The notes: generated by a model from the sequence alone, not told the origin. Positions 44,843 through 53,794 are shown, counted from the first letter of the stretch. The stretch: 64,000 nucleotides of DNA from Sva-07 sp963793335 (GCA_963793335.1 CAWBZS010000001.1:1070787-1134786), one strand, 5' to 3'. Program-made: numbers and translations.

Positions 44843-45595
44843 ATGGCTGACCACCCTCCCTCCCGGCGTCGCGACACGATGCCGGCCACCACCGCGGGGG
44901 TCGGCGCGGCACTCCGGGCCGCCGTGCCATTGTTCATTCCGGCGATCCCCTTCGGCCTCGTGCTGGGCGTGGCGATCACCGAGTCGACCATGCCGACGGC
45001 AATCGCCTGGTCGACGAACCTGTTCATCTTCGCAGGCGCCGCACAGCTGGCGACGGTCAGCCTCGCAGCGACCGCGACCTGGTTGACGCTGGTGGCGACC
45101 GCGGCGGTGATCAACCTACGCCATGTGATGTACAGCGCTGCCCTGTCGAGTTCGTTCGCCGACCAACCGCGATGGTTTCGCTGGGTCGGCCCGTTCTTTC
45201 TGATCGACCAACTGTTCGCGCTCACGATCGTGCGTACCGAGATGACGCCCGCAGCCTGGCGACGGTTCTATCTCAGCGCCGGAATCTTCTACTTCTCGGC
45301 CTGGACCATCACGGTCACCGTCGGACTGGTCGTCGGAACGTCGATCCCGACCGAGTGGCGGCTCGACGTCGCCCCGGCGATCATGTTCTGCGGCCTCGTG
45401 GTCCTCGGGCTCACCAATCGCCCCGGCATCGTGGCCGCCGTGGTCGGCGCTGGCGTGTGCCTGCTGGCGCTCGACGTCCCGAACAACGGCGGGATTCTGA
45501 TCGGTGCCGTCAGCGGGGTGGTGGCCGGGTACGTCGCCGAGGTCAGCGCGGCGCGTCGTGGCGGCCCCCCGAACGTCGAGGCGGTCGGGGCGTGA
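44843..45595 (+). CDS. azlC: AzlC-family branched-chain amino acid exporter subunit
   Basis: The 250-aa membrane protein has seven to eight segments and the AzlC hallmark region LRAAVPLFIPAIPFGLVLG, followed by INLRHVMYSAAL near residue 92. It pairs with the small AzlD subunit, whose GTG overlaps this stop by four bases. Together they export branched-chain amino acids or analogues. No Lrp-type regulator is adjacent. Confidence 0.9.
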   Translation: MADHPPSRRRDTMPATTAGVGAALRAAVPLFIPAIPFGLVLGVAITESTMPTAIAWSTNLFIFAGAAQLATVSLAATATWLTLVATAAVINLRHVMYSAALSSSFADQPRWFRWVGPFFLIDQLFALTIVRTEMTPAAWRRFYLSAGIFYFSAWTITVTVGLVVGTSIPTEWRLDVAPAIMFCGLVVLGLTNRPGIVAAVVGAGVCLLALDVPNNGGILIGAVSGVVAGYVAEVSAARRGGPPNVEAVGA

Positions 45596-45909
45596 GCGCG
45601 TTCGCAGCTGCGGCGGCGGTGCTGGCGGTCGGCATGATCACCTACGCGTCGCGAGCGGGCGCCATCGTGTTCCTCGCTGATCGTCCGTTGCCACCCAACG
45701 TCACCCGAGCACTCCGCTACGTGGGGCCAGCGGTGCTGTCGGCGCTCACGGTGTACCTCGTCGCGGGTGGACAGGGGGTCGGTGGCATCGAGGGTGCGGA
45801 GGTCGCTGCCTTGGGTGCAGCGGTGGTGGTGGCTGTGGTGCTACACAACCTGATCGCGGCCCTCGCTGCGGGCATGACGGTGCTGTGGTTGGTGCTCTGG
45901 CTGCTCTGA
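45592..45909 (+). CDS. azlD: AzlD-family small membrane subunit
   Basis: The 105-aa protein has three to four membrane segments and the family's opening with an Arg in ITYASRAGAIVFL, plus LPPNVTRALRYVGPAVLSAL. It starts at GTG 45592 overlapping the azlC stop (GTGA). It is the obligatory partner of AzlC in export. Confidence 0.9.
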   Translation: MSAFAAAAAVLAVGMITYASRAGAIVFLADRPLPPNVTRALRYVGPAVLSALTVYLVAGGQGVGGIEGAEVAALGAAVVVAVVLHNLIAALAAGMTVLWLVLWLL

Positions 45910-45948
45910 ACCAGCGGCGCGATCGGTGGTCGACGATGCGAGCGCGAC

Positions 45949-46500
45949 TCAGGGAAGCTTGCCGACGTGGGCGAGAGCGAGACGGATCAGGCGATCGTGG
46001 CCGCTGGTCATCTGATCGACCACTTCCGAGCTGACTGCCTCCTCTGGGGTGAACCACGCGAGGTCGAGTGCTTCCTGGGTGGGCTCGCAGTCGCCTTCCA
46101 CCGGCACCACGTAGGCGAGGCTCACGGCATGATGGCGGGGGTCGTAGAAGCCTGATCGATCCGGGTTCGGGAAGTACTCGACCACGGTGAACGGTGTCGG
46201 GTTGGCAGGCACTCGTGGAAGCGCCATCGGCCCCAGATCCTTCTCGCAGTGTCGCATCAACGCCTCGCGGACGCGCTCGCCGAACAGCACTCGACCCGTG
46301 ACCACCATTCGGCTGATCGACCCGTCCGACGCCACCCGCAGCAGCATGCCGACCTCGGTGACGTTGCCGAGCGAATCGACACGGACGGGCACTGCGTCGA
46401 CGTACACGATCGGTACGTGGGCGCGGACGAGTTCGAGGTCCTCGGGCGAGAGCCAGCCGGTCGAGGTCTCCGTGTCTGCGTCTTGATCGGTGTTGGTCAC
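45949..46500 (-). CDS. DUF4916 / NUDIX-like family protein
   Basis: The 183-aa protein starts at GTG 46500 with an acidic tail, then GWLSPEDLELVRAHVPIVYV, the DUF4916 opening. The NUDIX-like core is present, but the classical GX5EX7REUXEEXGU box is not recognisable: the corresponding helix reads GERVREALMRHCEKDLG. Hydrolase activity is therefore uncertain. It may act on a nucleotide derivative. A longer frame upstream would overlap the divergent methyltransferase gene and is not used. Confidence 0.75.
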   Translation of the reverse strand: MTNTDQDADTETSTGWLSPEDLELVRAHVPIVYVDAVPVRVDSLGNVTEVGMLLRVASDGSISRMVVTGRVLFGERVREALMRHCEKDLGPMALPRVPANPTPFTVVEYFPNPDRSGFYDPRHHAVSLAYVVPVEGDCEPTQEALDLAWFTPEEAVSSEVVDQMTSGHDRLIRLALAHVGKLP

Positions 46501-46587
46501 GCCCTTGATGATCTCACGCGTGTGGCTACGCGTCCCGCATTCCCTCGCAGCACGGCGATGTGACGTCGGTCGCGCAATGATGCCCAC

Positions 46588-47169
46588 ATGGACGACGACC
46601 AGCGCCGCTGGGATCGACGGCACCAACGGGCGATCGATGACAACGCCCGCCGAGGCGCCGGTCTCGAACCGGCCCCACCCGATGTGCTGACGCACGCCCC
46701 AGATCTGGACAGTGCTCTCCCGAGCACCGGGCATGCGGTCGATCTCGCGTGCGGGCCCGGGTCGGTCACGCTCTGGTTGGCTGCCCGGGGGCTCGACGTC
46801 GTGGCGATCGACGTGTCGCCGGTGGCAATCGCGGCCCTTCGCGAGTCAGCGCGAGCACACGGCCTCGAGGATCGCATCAGCGCTCGCGTCATCGACCTCG
46901 ATGGCGGCATTCCCGACGAGCTGGTCGACCTGGACCTCGTGGTGTGTCAGCGGTTCCGCGACCCTGCGCTGTATCCAACGATCGTCGAACGGCTCCGACC
47001 AGGTGGATGTGCACTGGTGACGGTGCTGTCGGAGGTGGGCGCCGACGAGCCGGGACAGTTCCACGCGCCAGCGAGCGAGTTGCTCGACGCGTTCGCCGAC
47101 ACCGCCTGCGACACGCTCCACCACTGCGAGGCTGCGGGGCTGGCAAGCATCGTCGTTCGACGACGGTGA
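46588..47169 (+). CDS. Class I SAM-dependent methyltransferase
   Basis: The 193-aa protein has motif I VDLACGPGSVTLWLA, motif II-like VVAIDVSPVAIAAL and a GGCALVTVLSEVG strand, all in order for a Rossmann methyltransferase. It resembles TehB/UbiE-like small-molecule methyltransferases; the substrate is unknown. It converges with the alpha/beta hydrolase gene with only three bases between. Confidence 0.85.
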   Translation: MDDDQRRWDRRHQRAIDDNARRGAGLEPAPPDVLTHAPDLDSALPSTGHAVDLACGPGSVTLWLAARGLDVVAIDVSPVAIAALRESARAHGLEDRISARVIDLDGGIPDELVDLDLVVCQRFRDPALYPTIVERLRPGGCALVTVLSEVGADEPGQFHAPASELLDAFADTACDTLHHCEAAGLASIVVRRR

Positions 47170-47172
47170 ACG

Positions 47173-48072
47173 TCAGCTGCCTTCGAGCAGCACCTCTCGA
47201 AGCGCTTCGTGACGTGTCGAGGCCGGCTTGGTGGTCGCAAGGAAGTCGATCAGCAGCTCGGCGAACTCCTCGGGCTCCTCCACGTGCGGGAAGTGCCCGA
47301 CGCCGGGCATGACCTCGAGCCGGCTCGTCGGGATCAGTTCGTGCGCTGCATATGCGTGAGCGACCGGGATGATGCCGTCGTTCTCGCCCCACACGATCAT
47401 CGTGGGGATGTGCGCAGCCAGGTAGAGCCGGTCGCTGGCGTTCACGGTCTGTCCTGTGGGTTCGATCACGCCGCGCATCGTTCGCACGAAGGCCTGGCGG
47501 TTGGTGGCGCCGGCAAGCGAGCTGTACGCCCGCCACATCTCGGAGAGCCGGGGCGATCGGATGTTGCGGCGGTTCAGTTGTCGGCCCACATCGGTGGCCC
47601 GGTCGACGATCGGTTTCGGAAACGCGATCGGCATCACGTACTCGAACCCCGGCAGCGTCAGCAGGCGGAGCAGCCACGACACCTCCCGGCCGAGGCCGCC
47701 GCTGCCGGCGAGCACGAGTCGCTCGACCAGGTGCGGGTGCTGATAGGCGAGTTGCATCGCCACACCGCCACCGAACGAGTGGCCGACGATCGTGACACTC
47801 TCGACGTCGATCACCGAGAGGAAGTCGCGCAGCCCGCTGGCAAAAGCGCCCAGCGAGTAGTCACCCTGCGGTTTGGCCGACTCGCCGTAGCCGAGCAGGT
47901 CGACCGCGATCACGTCGGCATGCTCGGTGAGCATCGGGATCACGCTGTCCCAGGTCTTCGAGCTCCCCGCCAGGCCGTGGATCAGCAGCAACGGCTCACC
48001 CTCGCCCGCGCGCCGATATCCCACTGAATGGCCGTGGATCGACACGTGCTGCAGGGGAAGGCGAGCGCTCAC
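47173..48072 (-). CDS. Alpha/beta hydrolase, Ser-type
   Basis: The 299-aa protein (GTG 48072) has LLIHGLAGSSKTW (oxyanion region), nucleophile Ser in VGHSFGGGVA, and Asp and His in IVWGENDGIIP and GVGHFPHVEEP. This is the complete triad of an esterase or C-C hydrolase. Substrate unknown. Longer frames upstream add about 20 residues without fold relevance. It is divergent from the zinc-binding lipoprotein gene. Confidence 0.87.
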   Translation of the reverse strand: MSARLPLQHVSIHGHSVGYRRAGEGEPLLLIHGLAGSSKTWDSVIPMLTEHADVIAVDLLGYGESAKPQGDYSLGAFASGLRDFLSVIDVESVTIVGHSFGGGVAMQLAYQHPHLVERLVLAGSGGLGREVSWLLRLLTLPGFEYVMPIAFPKPIVDRATDVGRQLNRRNIRSPRLSEMWRAYSSLAGATNRQAFVRTMRGVIEPTGQTVNASDRLYLAAHIPTMIVWGENDGIIPVAHAYAAHELIPTSRLEVMPGVGHFPHVEEPEEFAELLIDFLATTKPASTRHEALREVLLEGS

Positions 48073-48205
48073 GCCTCCAGTATCCACGATCGCACAATGC
48101 AGCGATACCGACTTCGTACCCTTCCTCACGCAGGCCCGCTGACCGTCGGGCCCGGGTCGTGGTGGGATCGGTTCTCGATCCCGATACTCTCTCTTGAGTA
48201 GGACT

Positions 48206-48218
48206 GGTTCTCATTCAC
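48206..48218 (+). promoter_or_regulatory. Candidate Zur-type half-site upstream of the zinc lipoprotein
   Basis: ggttctcattcac lies 16 bases before the start of the zinc-binding lipoprotein. Its CTCATTC is the reverse complement of GAATGAG at 50692-50698, in front of the ZnuC and ZnuB genes. The match to published Zur boxes is partial. The evidence is co-occurrence at both zinc-transport promoters. Confidence 0.35.
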
Positions 48219-48233
48219 TAGAGGTAGGACGAC

Positions 48234-49349
48234 ATGCGTTTCACAACAACTCGAACGACGGCCTTGATCGCAGTACTCGGGCTCGGGCTCGCCGCATGCG
48301 GCTCCGATGAGGCCACGAGCACCGATGACACGACCGACACCGCCGAGGCTGGGCGCACCACCGACGCGCCGGGCACGACCACGGCGTCGAGCGCCCCCGA
48401 CACGACGGTCACAGGCGAGACGCCAACGGTCGTGGTCACCACGAACATCTTGGGCGACGTCGTTACCGAGGTGGTCGGCGACGCAGCCGAGGTCGTGACG
48501 ATCATGCCCGTCGGCGCCGACCCGCACAACTTCCAAGCGTCGGCCCAGGAGATCGACACGCTGATGAACGCCGACGCGGTGATCGTCAACGGGGCCGCGT
48601 TCGAGGAGGGCCTGCTGGACGTGATCGAGAATGCGGTCGACGAGGGCATCCCGACGTTCGAGGCGATCAGCGTCGTCGAGATGATCGACTTCGGCGACAG
48701 CGACCACGATCACGATGAGGACCACTCCGACGACCACGACCACTCCGACGACGAGAGCCACTCCGACGACGAGAGCCACTCCGACGACGAGAGCGATCAT
48801 GACCACGACCACTCCGGAGCTGACCCGCACTTCTTCACCGACCCGATGCGGATGGCCCTCGCAGTCGACGGGATCGTCGACTTCCTGCAGGCGGAGATCG
48901 ACGTCGCCGACCCGGCGGCGCTCGATGCGTCGGCAGCTGACTACGTGGCCGAGCTGACGGCACTCGACGCCGAGGTGGAAGCGTCGTTGGCATCGATCCC
49001 GGATGAGCGCCGCGTGCTGGTGACGAACCACGAGGTGTTCGGGTACTTCGCAGATCGGTACGGCTTCGAGATCGTCGGTGCGGTGATCCCGGGTGGCGGT
49101 ACGGCCGACAGTGTCAGCGCCGGCGAGCTCGCAGCGCTCGCAGAGCTGATCGAGGCCGAAGGGGTGCCGGCGATCTTCGCCGACACGTCATCACCGGACG
49201 AGCTCGTCCAGACGTTGGCAGGCGAGGTCGGTGATGTCGCTGTCGTCGAGCTCTACTCCGAGTCGCTCGGCGGACCCGACAGCGACGGCGCCACCTACCT
49301 GGCGATGGTGCGGACCAACGGTGAGCGCATCAGCTCAGCGCTCAGCTGA
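48234..49349 (+). CDS. znuA: Zinc ABC transporter substrate-binding lipoprotein
   Basis: The 371-aa protein has a lipoprotein signal (LAAC, Cys22), a short Thr-rich linker, and cluster A-I motifs: ADPHNFQASAQEI with a metal His, ADPHFFTDPMRM with a second His, and NHEVFGYFADRYG with a third. Between the first two is a loop of about 45 residues of His, Asp, Glu and Ser containing SDDESH repeats, the zinc-scavenging loop typical of ZnuA. GAGG lies nine bases before the ATG. The regulator and transporter genes follow at 49413-51578. Confidence 0.92.
   Translation: MRFTTTRTTALIAVLGLGLAACGSDEATSTDDTTDTAEAGRTTDAPGTTTASSAPDTTVTGETPTVVVTTNILGDVVTEVVGDAAEVVTIMPVGADPHNFQASAQEIDTLMNADAVIVNGAAFEEGLLDVIENAVDEGIPTFEAISVVEMIDFGDSDHDHDEDHSDDHDHSDDESHSDDESHSDDESDHDHDHSGADPHFFTDPMRMALAVDGIVDFLQAEIDVADPAALDASAADYVAELTALDAEVEASLASIPDERRVLVTNHEVFGYFADRYGFEIVGAVIPGGGTADSVSAGELAALAELIEAEGVPAIFADTSSPDELVQTLAGEVGDVAVVELYSESLGGPDSDGATYLAMVRTNGERISSALS
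48723..48794 (+). repeat. In-gene 18-bp repeat encoding the His/Asp loop of ZnuA
   Basis: About three copies of the unit cactccgacgacgagagc, preceded by related shorter units, encode HSDDES repeats in the metal-binding loop. Codon choice is nearly identical between copies, which points to recent slippage expansion. Confidence 0.8.
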
Positions 49350-49412
49350 CGGTCACATCCGGCACCAACTGACGGGGGCTGGCCGTCTCGGCCCGATGCG
49401 CACAGCCCCCGA

Positions 49413-49853
49413 TCAGGTGCAGTCGACGCAGGTGCCGACCAGGTCGAGGCGGTGGCCGTCGACCTGGAACTTCGCCGTCGTGGCCACCCGCCCGAACGCA
49501 CGATCGAGGGTGGCCTCGGTGTCGGGCGAGAGCGCGAAATCGGTGACCGATCCGCAATGGGTGCAGATGAGATGGTGGTGATGGTGGTCGGTCAGCGCTT
49601 CGGCGAGCTCGAACCGGGCGTGGTCGTCATGGGTGACGATGCGGGTGACCGCCCCCACCTCCTCGAGCACCGCCAGGTTGCGGTACAGGCTCGATTGGGC
49701 CAGGTCGCTGTCGAGGTCGAGGATCTCGGGGATCGTCACCGGACCATCGGCGTCATGCAGCGCGGTGACCACCCGTCGTCGACCGGTGGTGTAGCGATGG
49801 TCGCCCGACCGCAGCAGCCCGGAGACGTCATCGTGCAGGAGATCGGCGGTCAC
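49413..49853 (-). CDS. zur: Fur-family zinc uptake regulator
   Basis: The 146-aa protein has the Fur winged helix (TTGRRRVVTAL, then SSLYRNLAVLEEVGAVTRI), the metal-binding HHHHHLICTHCG segment and a C-terminal VGTCVDC pair for structural zinc. Location between znuA and znuC/znuB assigns it to zinc rather than iron or peroxide. It would repress those genes when zinc is sufficient. Confidence 0.88.
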   Translation of the reverse strand: MTADLLHDDVSGLLRSGDHRYTTGRRRVVTALHDADGPVTIPEILDLDSDLAQSSLYRNLAVLEEVGAVTRIVTHDDHARFELAEALTDHHHHHLICTHCGSVTDFALSPDTEATLDRAFGRVATTAKFQVDGHRLDLVGTCVDCT

Positions 49854-49898
49854 GGAGGCGAGGCTACCGTTTCTGGGAACAACTGAGAACAGCCGATC

Positions 49899-49946
49899 GA
49901 CCCGGACGCCACCTCAGTGGTGGACCCGGACGCCACCTCAGTGGTG
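49899..49946. repeat. 24-bp perfect tandem duplication at the end of the ZnuC gene
   Basis: gacccggacgccacctcagt and four more bases occur twice in a row. The second copy contains the ZnuC stop codon (49938-49940), and the first copy repeats it downstream on the minus strand. It looks like a recent slippage event without effect on the protein. Confidence 0.9.
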
Positions 49947-50675
49947 GTGGTGCGGGTCATCGAGCACCATCGTGTCGCCGATGCGCACGAAACGCCCACC
50001 GAACGCCGTGCGCAGGTGCTCCTCGGTGAACACCTCCGCCGGACCACCGAAGGCCACGAACCGGGTTGCCAACAGCAGCACCAGCTCACATCGACCGGCA
50101 TCATCGAAATTGTGGGTCGTGGTGATCACGGTGCGCCCAGCGGCGTGCTCGTCGTCCACCACCGACATGATGATCGCCCGCGAGCGAACGTCGAGGCCGG
50201 TCAGCGGCTCGTCGAGGAGCAGAATGGGGGCGTCCTGGGCGAGACCCTGGGCGACGAAGGCACGCTGGCGTTGGCCACCCGACAGGTGGTGGATCTGGCG
50301 GCCGGCGAGGTCGTCGATCTCGAGACGACGCATCGCCGAATCGACCGCTTCCCGATCGGACGGACCGGGTCGGCGGAACAACCCGAGGCGGGGATAGCGA
50401 GCCATGGCGACGATGTCGCGCACGGTGAGCGGCACACTCGGGTCGACGTCCGTCGACTGCAGCACGATCGAGGTGGATGCACCGAACGTGTCGCAGCGGC
50501 CCGACGTTGGTTCGATGACGCCGCCGATGAGCTTGAGCAACGTCGACTTACCCGAACCGTTCGGCCCGATGATCGCCACCGACGCGCCGGCCGGAATCTC
50601 GAGCGACAGATCGCCAACCGCGTGGATCGGGCCGTAGTCGACATGCACGTCGTCGAGGGCCACTGCGGTCGGCAT
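49938..50675 (-). CDS. znuC: Zinc ABC transporter ATP-binding protein
   Basis: The 245-aa ATPase has Walker A GPNGSGKSTLLK, Q-loop VLQSTD, signature LSGGQRQRAF, Walker B ILLLDEPLTGLD and switch His in TTTHNF. It ends in DDPHHHH, a His tail that may bind zinc. It belongs to the cluster of manganese/zinc transporters and is divergent from the permease gene, sharing a 57-base promoter region. A long open frame upstream overlaps that permease gene and is not used. Confidence 0.9.
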   Translation of the reverse strand: MPTAVALDDVHVDYGPIHAVGDLSLEIPAGASVAIIGPNGSGKSTLLKLIGGVIEPTSGRCDTFGASTSIVLQSTDVDPSVPLTVRDIVAMARYPRLGLFRRPGPSDREAVDSAMRRLEIDDLAGRQIHHLSGGQRQRAFVAQGLAQDAPILLLDEPLTGLDVRSRAIIMSVVDDEHAAGRTVITTTHNFDDAGRCELVLLLATRFVAFGGPAEVFTEEHLRTAFGGRFVRIGDTMVLDDPHHHH

Positions 50676-50687
50676 CCCCGAACCATA

Positions 50688-50702
50688 TCGAGAATGAGTC
50701 CG
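50688..50702. promoter_or_regulatory. Candidate Zur-type site between znuC and znuB
   Basis: The 57 bases between the divergent znuC and znuB starts contain tcgagaatgagtccg. GAATGAG is shared with the region before znuA. One regulator bound here could control both directions. The match to a published consensus is weak. Confidence 0.35.
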
Positions 50703-50732
50703 AAAACGTTGGGCGGCCGCTAGCGTCTCGGC

Positions 50733-51578
50733 GTGCAGTTGGTCCTCGATGCGTTCGAGCCGGCGTTCATGCAGCGGGCGCTCATCGGTGGTCTGCTCGC
50801 TGTGGTCGCGACGTCGCTCGTCGGAACCTGGGTGGTGTTGCGCGGCCTGTCGTTCCTCGGCGACGCCCTCGCCCACGGCGTGGTCCCCGGCATCGCGCTC
50901 GCCGTCCTGTGGGGATTCAGCCCGATCCTCGGCGCCCTGGTCGCCGCAGCAGTGATGGGCGGCCTGGTCTCGGTGGTCACCGCACGCACCACGGTTCGCG
51001 AAGACACCGGCATCGGCCTGCTGTTCGTCGGGATGCTCTCGTTGGGCATCGTGATCGTGTCCAAGGCCCGCTCCTTCACGACGGAGGTGACCGCCCTGCT
51101 GTTCGGCGACATCCTCGGTGTCTCCCGTGACGACATCAACATCCAGCTGGTTGGAGCGGGCATCGTGGTCGTCGCCACCGTCGTGCTGTACCGGCCGTTC
51201 CTCGCGCTCACCTTCAACCGGATGAAGGCACAGTCGCTCGGCATGCGCCCGGGAGCATCGCACCTGGCGTTGATGGTGCTGCTGGCGATCAGCATCGTCG
51301 TCAGCTTCCAGGCGGTCGGAACACTGCTGGTGTTCGGTCTCCTCGTCGGCCCGCCCGCAACTGCGTCACTGATCACCAAGCGTGTGCCGCTGATGATGGT
51401 GGTGTCGATGCTGTTCGGCGCCCTCGCCGTCGTCGTCGGCCTGACGATCAGCTTCCACGCCGGGACGGCCGGCGGCGCCACCATGGCCGGGCTGAGCATC
51501 GCCCAGTTCTTCGTCGTGCTGGCCGGCGTCGACCTGGCCCGGGTCGTGCGCGAGCATCGTCACCCTCGGCCGGCCTGA
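50733..51578 (+). CDS. znuB: Zinc/manganese ABC transporter permease
   Basis: The 281-aa membrane protein has eight to nine segments and matches the ABC-3 permease family: LRGLSFLGDALAHGVVPGIA, then DTGIGLLFVGMLSLGIVI and NRMKAQSLGM for the ATPase contact. It starts at a GTG. It completes the transporter with the lipoprotein at 48234-49349 and the divergent ATPase. Confidence 0.9.
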   Translation: MQLVLDAFEPAFMQRALIGGLLAVVATSLVGTWVVLRGLSFLGDALAHGVVPGIALAVLWGFSPILGALVAAAVMGGLVSVVTARTTVREDTGIGLLFVGMLSLGIVIVSKARSFTTEVTALLFGDILGVSRDDINIQLVGAGIVVVATVVLYRPFLALTFNRMKAQSLGMRPGASHLALMVLLAISIVVSFQAVGTLLVFGLLVGPPATASLITKRVPLMMVVSMLFGALAVVVGLTISFHAGTAGGATMAGLSIAQFFVVLAGVDLARVVREHRHPRPA

Positions 51579-51707
51579 CTGCCGGAGCAGTCGGCGGGAA
51601 CGACAGCCGCGAGCCGCCAGCAAGAAACTTGCCGACGGAGCGATCTCCGGCTACCGTCCCTCGTCCAACGCGCGGCCTGCGTGCGCTCGGTCGAGAGAAA
51701 GCCTCCG

Positions 51708-51947
51708 ATGTCCATGTTCTTCGCCCATCCGACGCTGCGCCGGCGCATGTCCCTGACCGGTGTGCTGGTCGCAACGGCCGTCGTTGCCGCATCCTGCGGA
51801 AGCGACGGCGGCACCAGCAGTTTGTCGACATCCGCAACCACCGAGCCTGCGGACGACGCCGCCGAAGCGACACCCTCGGATACGACCGATGCCGAGAGCG
51901 AATTCTGGACCGCGACACACATGACGACCCGACAGCGAGGAATCTGA
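51708..51947 (+). pseudogene. Truncated lipoprotein N-terminus
   Basis: The frame encodes a lipoprotein signal (VVAASC lipobox) and a Ser/Thr/Asp/Glu linker as in full lipoproteins, but then ends after SEFWTATH at codon 79 with no domain. The stop lies one base before the ABC ATPase start. It looks like the first part of a longer lipoprotein whose body was lost. A genuine short lipoprotein cannot be excluded. Confidence 0.5.
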
Positions 51948-51948
51948 G

Positions 51949-52875
51949 ATGGCAATAGTGGCCGAGGGCCTGACGAAGCAGTACGGCGACAAGCTCGCCG
52001 TCGACAACCTGTCCCTGATCATCGAGCCGGGCCGCGTGACTGGGTTCCTCGGGCCGAACGGGGCTGGCAAGTCGACGACGATGCGCATGATGCTCGACAT
52101 CGACCGAGCAACGAGCGGGACCACCACGTTCGACGGACAGAGGTTCAGCAGCCACGATTCGCCATCGCGGGTCGTCGGAGCGATGCTCGACGCCAACGCC
52201 GCCGAGCCGAAGCGCTCGGCCCGGTCACATCTCCGGTACCTCGCCGCGTCGGCTGGGCTCCCCGACGCCCGCGTCGACGAGGTGCTCGGGTTGACCGGTC
52301 TGCGCGACGCCGCCAAGCGGAAGGTCGGCAACTTCTCGCTCGGCATGCATCAACGGCTCGGCATCGCCGCGTCGTTGCTCGGCGATCCGAAATACCTGTT
52401 CTTCGACGAGCCGACGAACGGCCTCGACCCCGACGGCATCCGCTGGGTTCGCGAGTTCCTTCAGCAGCTCGCAGGCGAAGGCCGAGGCGTTCTGGTGTCG
52501 AGCCACCTGCTCAGCGAGTTGTCGCTGTACGTCGATCACGTCGTGGTGATCGGTAAGGGCCGCTTCATCGCAAGCGGCAGCGTGCACGAGTTCGAATCCA
52601 TGCAGGGGGAAGCGTCGGTGACCGTGCAGTCGCCGAGGATCACCGAGTTGGTGGCATTGATCGAGCCTCGCGGTGGACGTGTCACCCCCACGCCCGCCGG
52701 GGCCGAGGTCACCGGCATGACGGCAGCGGCGATCGGCGATCTGGCAGCGCTTCATCAGATCGAGCTCCACGAGTTGCACACCGAGCACCAGTCGCTCGAA
52801 GCAACGTTCCTTGAACTCACGGCCGACGCACAGGAGTACCGATCGACCGGTGTCGACGGAGAGGAGCAGTCATGA
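51949..52875 (+). CDS. ABC-2 type transporter ATP-binding protein
   Basis: The 308-aa ATPase has Walker A GPNGAGKSTTMR, signature FSLGMHQRLGIA, Walker B YLFFDEPTNGLDPDG and switch His in SSHLLSEL. The C-terminal 80 residues form the usual accessory domain of CcmA/DRA-type exporters. The stop overlaps the permease start by ATGA. Cargo is unknown; drug or lipid export is common for this type. Confidence 0.9.
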   Translation: MAIVAEGLTKQYGDKLAVDNLSLIIEPGRVTGFLGPNGAGKSTTMRMMLDIDRATSGTTTFDGQRFSSHDSPSRVVGAMLDANAAEPKRSARSHLRYLAASAGLPDARVDEVLGLTGLRDAAKRKVGNFSLGMHQRLGIAASLLGDPKYLFFDEPTNGLDPDGIRWVREFLQQLAGEGRGVLVSSHLLSELSLYVDHVVVIGKGRFIASGSVHEFESMQGEASVTVQSPRITELVALIEPRGGRVTPTPAGAEVTGMTAAAIGDLAALHQIELHELHTEHQSLEATFLELTADAQEYRSTGVDGEEQS

Positions 52876-53636
52876 AGCACCTCGTGAAGGCCGAGTGGAT
52901 CAAGTTTTCATCACTGCGCTCGTCATGGACGGAACTCGGCGTCGCCCTCGCAATCAACGGCGTGTTCGTTGCGTTCACTCTGTGGGCCTTCGACCGTGCG
53001 GCCGACGGCACGACGCCCGACACCTCGATTGCCAACCGGGTCGGCACGCTGTCCGCCGGCGTGTCCATGGCTGCCCTGCTGTTCATCGTCGCGGGCATCA
53101 GCGTCCACACCAACGAGATCAGGAGCCGATCGATCATCCCAACTGCCGGCGTCGCTCCAGACCGCCGCGAACTCATCGGTGCCAAGGCAACCCTCACCGG
53201 ATTCGTCGGCTTGGCGGCCGGTGCCGTACTGATGCTGCTGACGACGATCGCGTGCCTCGTGGTGCTCGACGCGAAGGGCTTCCCACTCAACCCGTTCGAC
53301 GACCAGGATGCCGCACGGGCGATCGTCGGCTCCGTTGCCTACCTCGCGATTGCTGCGCTGTTCGGCCTCGGGATCGGCATCATCCTCAACTCGGCCACGG
53401 CTGCGATCGCGGTCGGCCTCCTGTGGCCACTGGGCATCGAGTCGGCCATGCAGGCGTTCCTTCCCGAGTGGATCGACAGACTGCTGCCGTTCGAAGCGGG
53501 CAAGTCGCTGATCGTCGCAAGCTCCGACCACGTGCTGCCCGCGTGGGAAGGCGGTGCCGTCTTCCTTGCCTGGTCGGCACTGCTCGTCATCGGCGGCTGG
53601 GCGCTGTTCAACCGCCGCGACCTCAGCGACTCCTGA
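52872..53636 (+). CDS. ABC-2 type transporter permease
   Basis: The 254-aa protein has six membrane segments and starts with the amphipathic KAEWIKFSSLRSSW helix typical of ABC-2 permeases. It forms the membrane part of the exporter with the upstream ATPase. The protein is full length. After it begins the gene-poor stretch. Confidence 0.88.
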   Translation: MKHLVKAEWIKFSSLRSSWTELGVALAINGVFVAFTLWAFDRAADGTTPDTSIANRVGTLSAGVSMAALLFIVAGISVHTNEIRSRSIIPTAGVAPDRRELIGAKATLTGFVGLAAGAVLMLLTTIACLVVLDAKGFPLNPFDDQDAARAIVGSVAYLAIAALFGLGIGIILNSATAAIAVGLLWPLGIESAMQAFLPEWIDRLLPFEAGKSLIVASSDHVLPAWEGGAVFLAWSALLVIGGWALFNRRDLSDS

Positions 53637-53794
53637 GCGGCCAGGTCGTCGCCGATCGCACCCCACTGGTCACCTGCCAGCGCAGCATGACCACCAACCG
53701 CCAGCAACACCGCCTGGACGCACAGCGTCCACGCCGGTGTGGTCGACAAGGGCTGGATGTCATCGACTCGGCGCCGGAGCGCCGAGCGACGAAA

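Noticed and set aside
45949..46734. Longer start for the DUF4916 protein
   Set aside because: The extra 78 residues overlap the divergent methyltransferase gene and are not protein-like; GTG 46500 fits the family start.
48723..48794. CRISPR-like array in the ZnuA gene
   Set aside because: The repeats are contiguous, in frame and encode the His/Asp loop; there are no spacers.
50676..51263. N-terminal extension of ZnuC over the znuB gene
   Set aside because: It is antisense to the recognised permease; ZnuC is complete from 50675.
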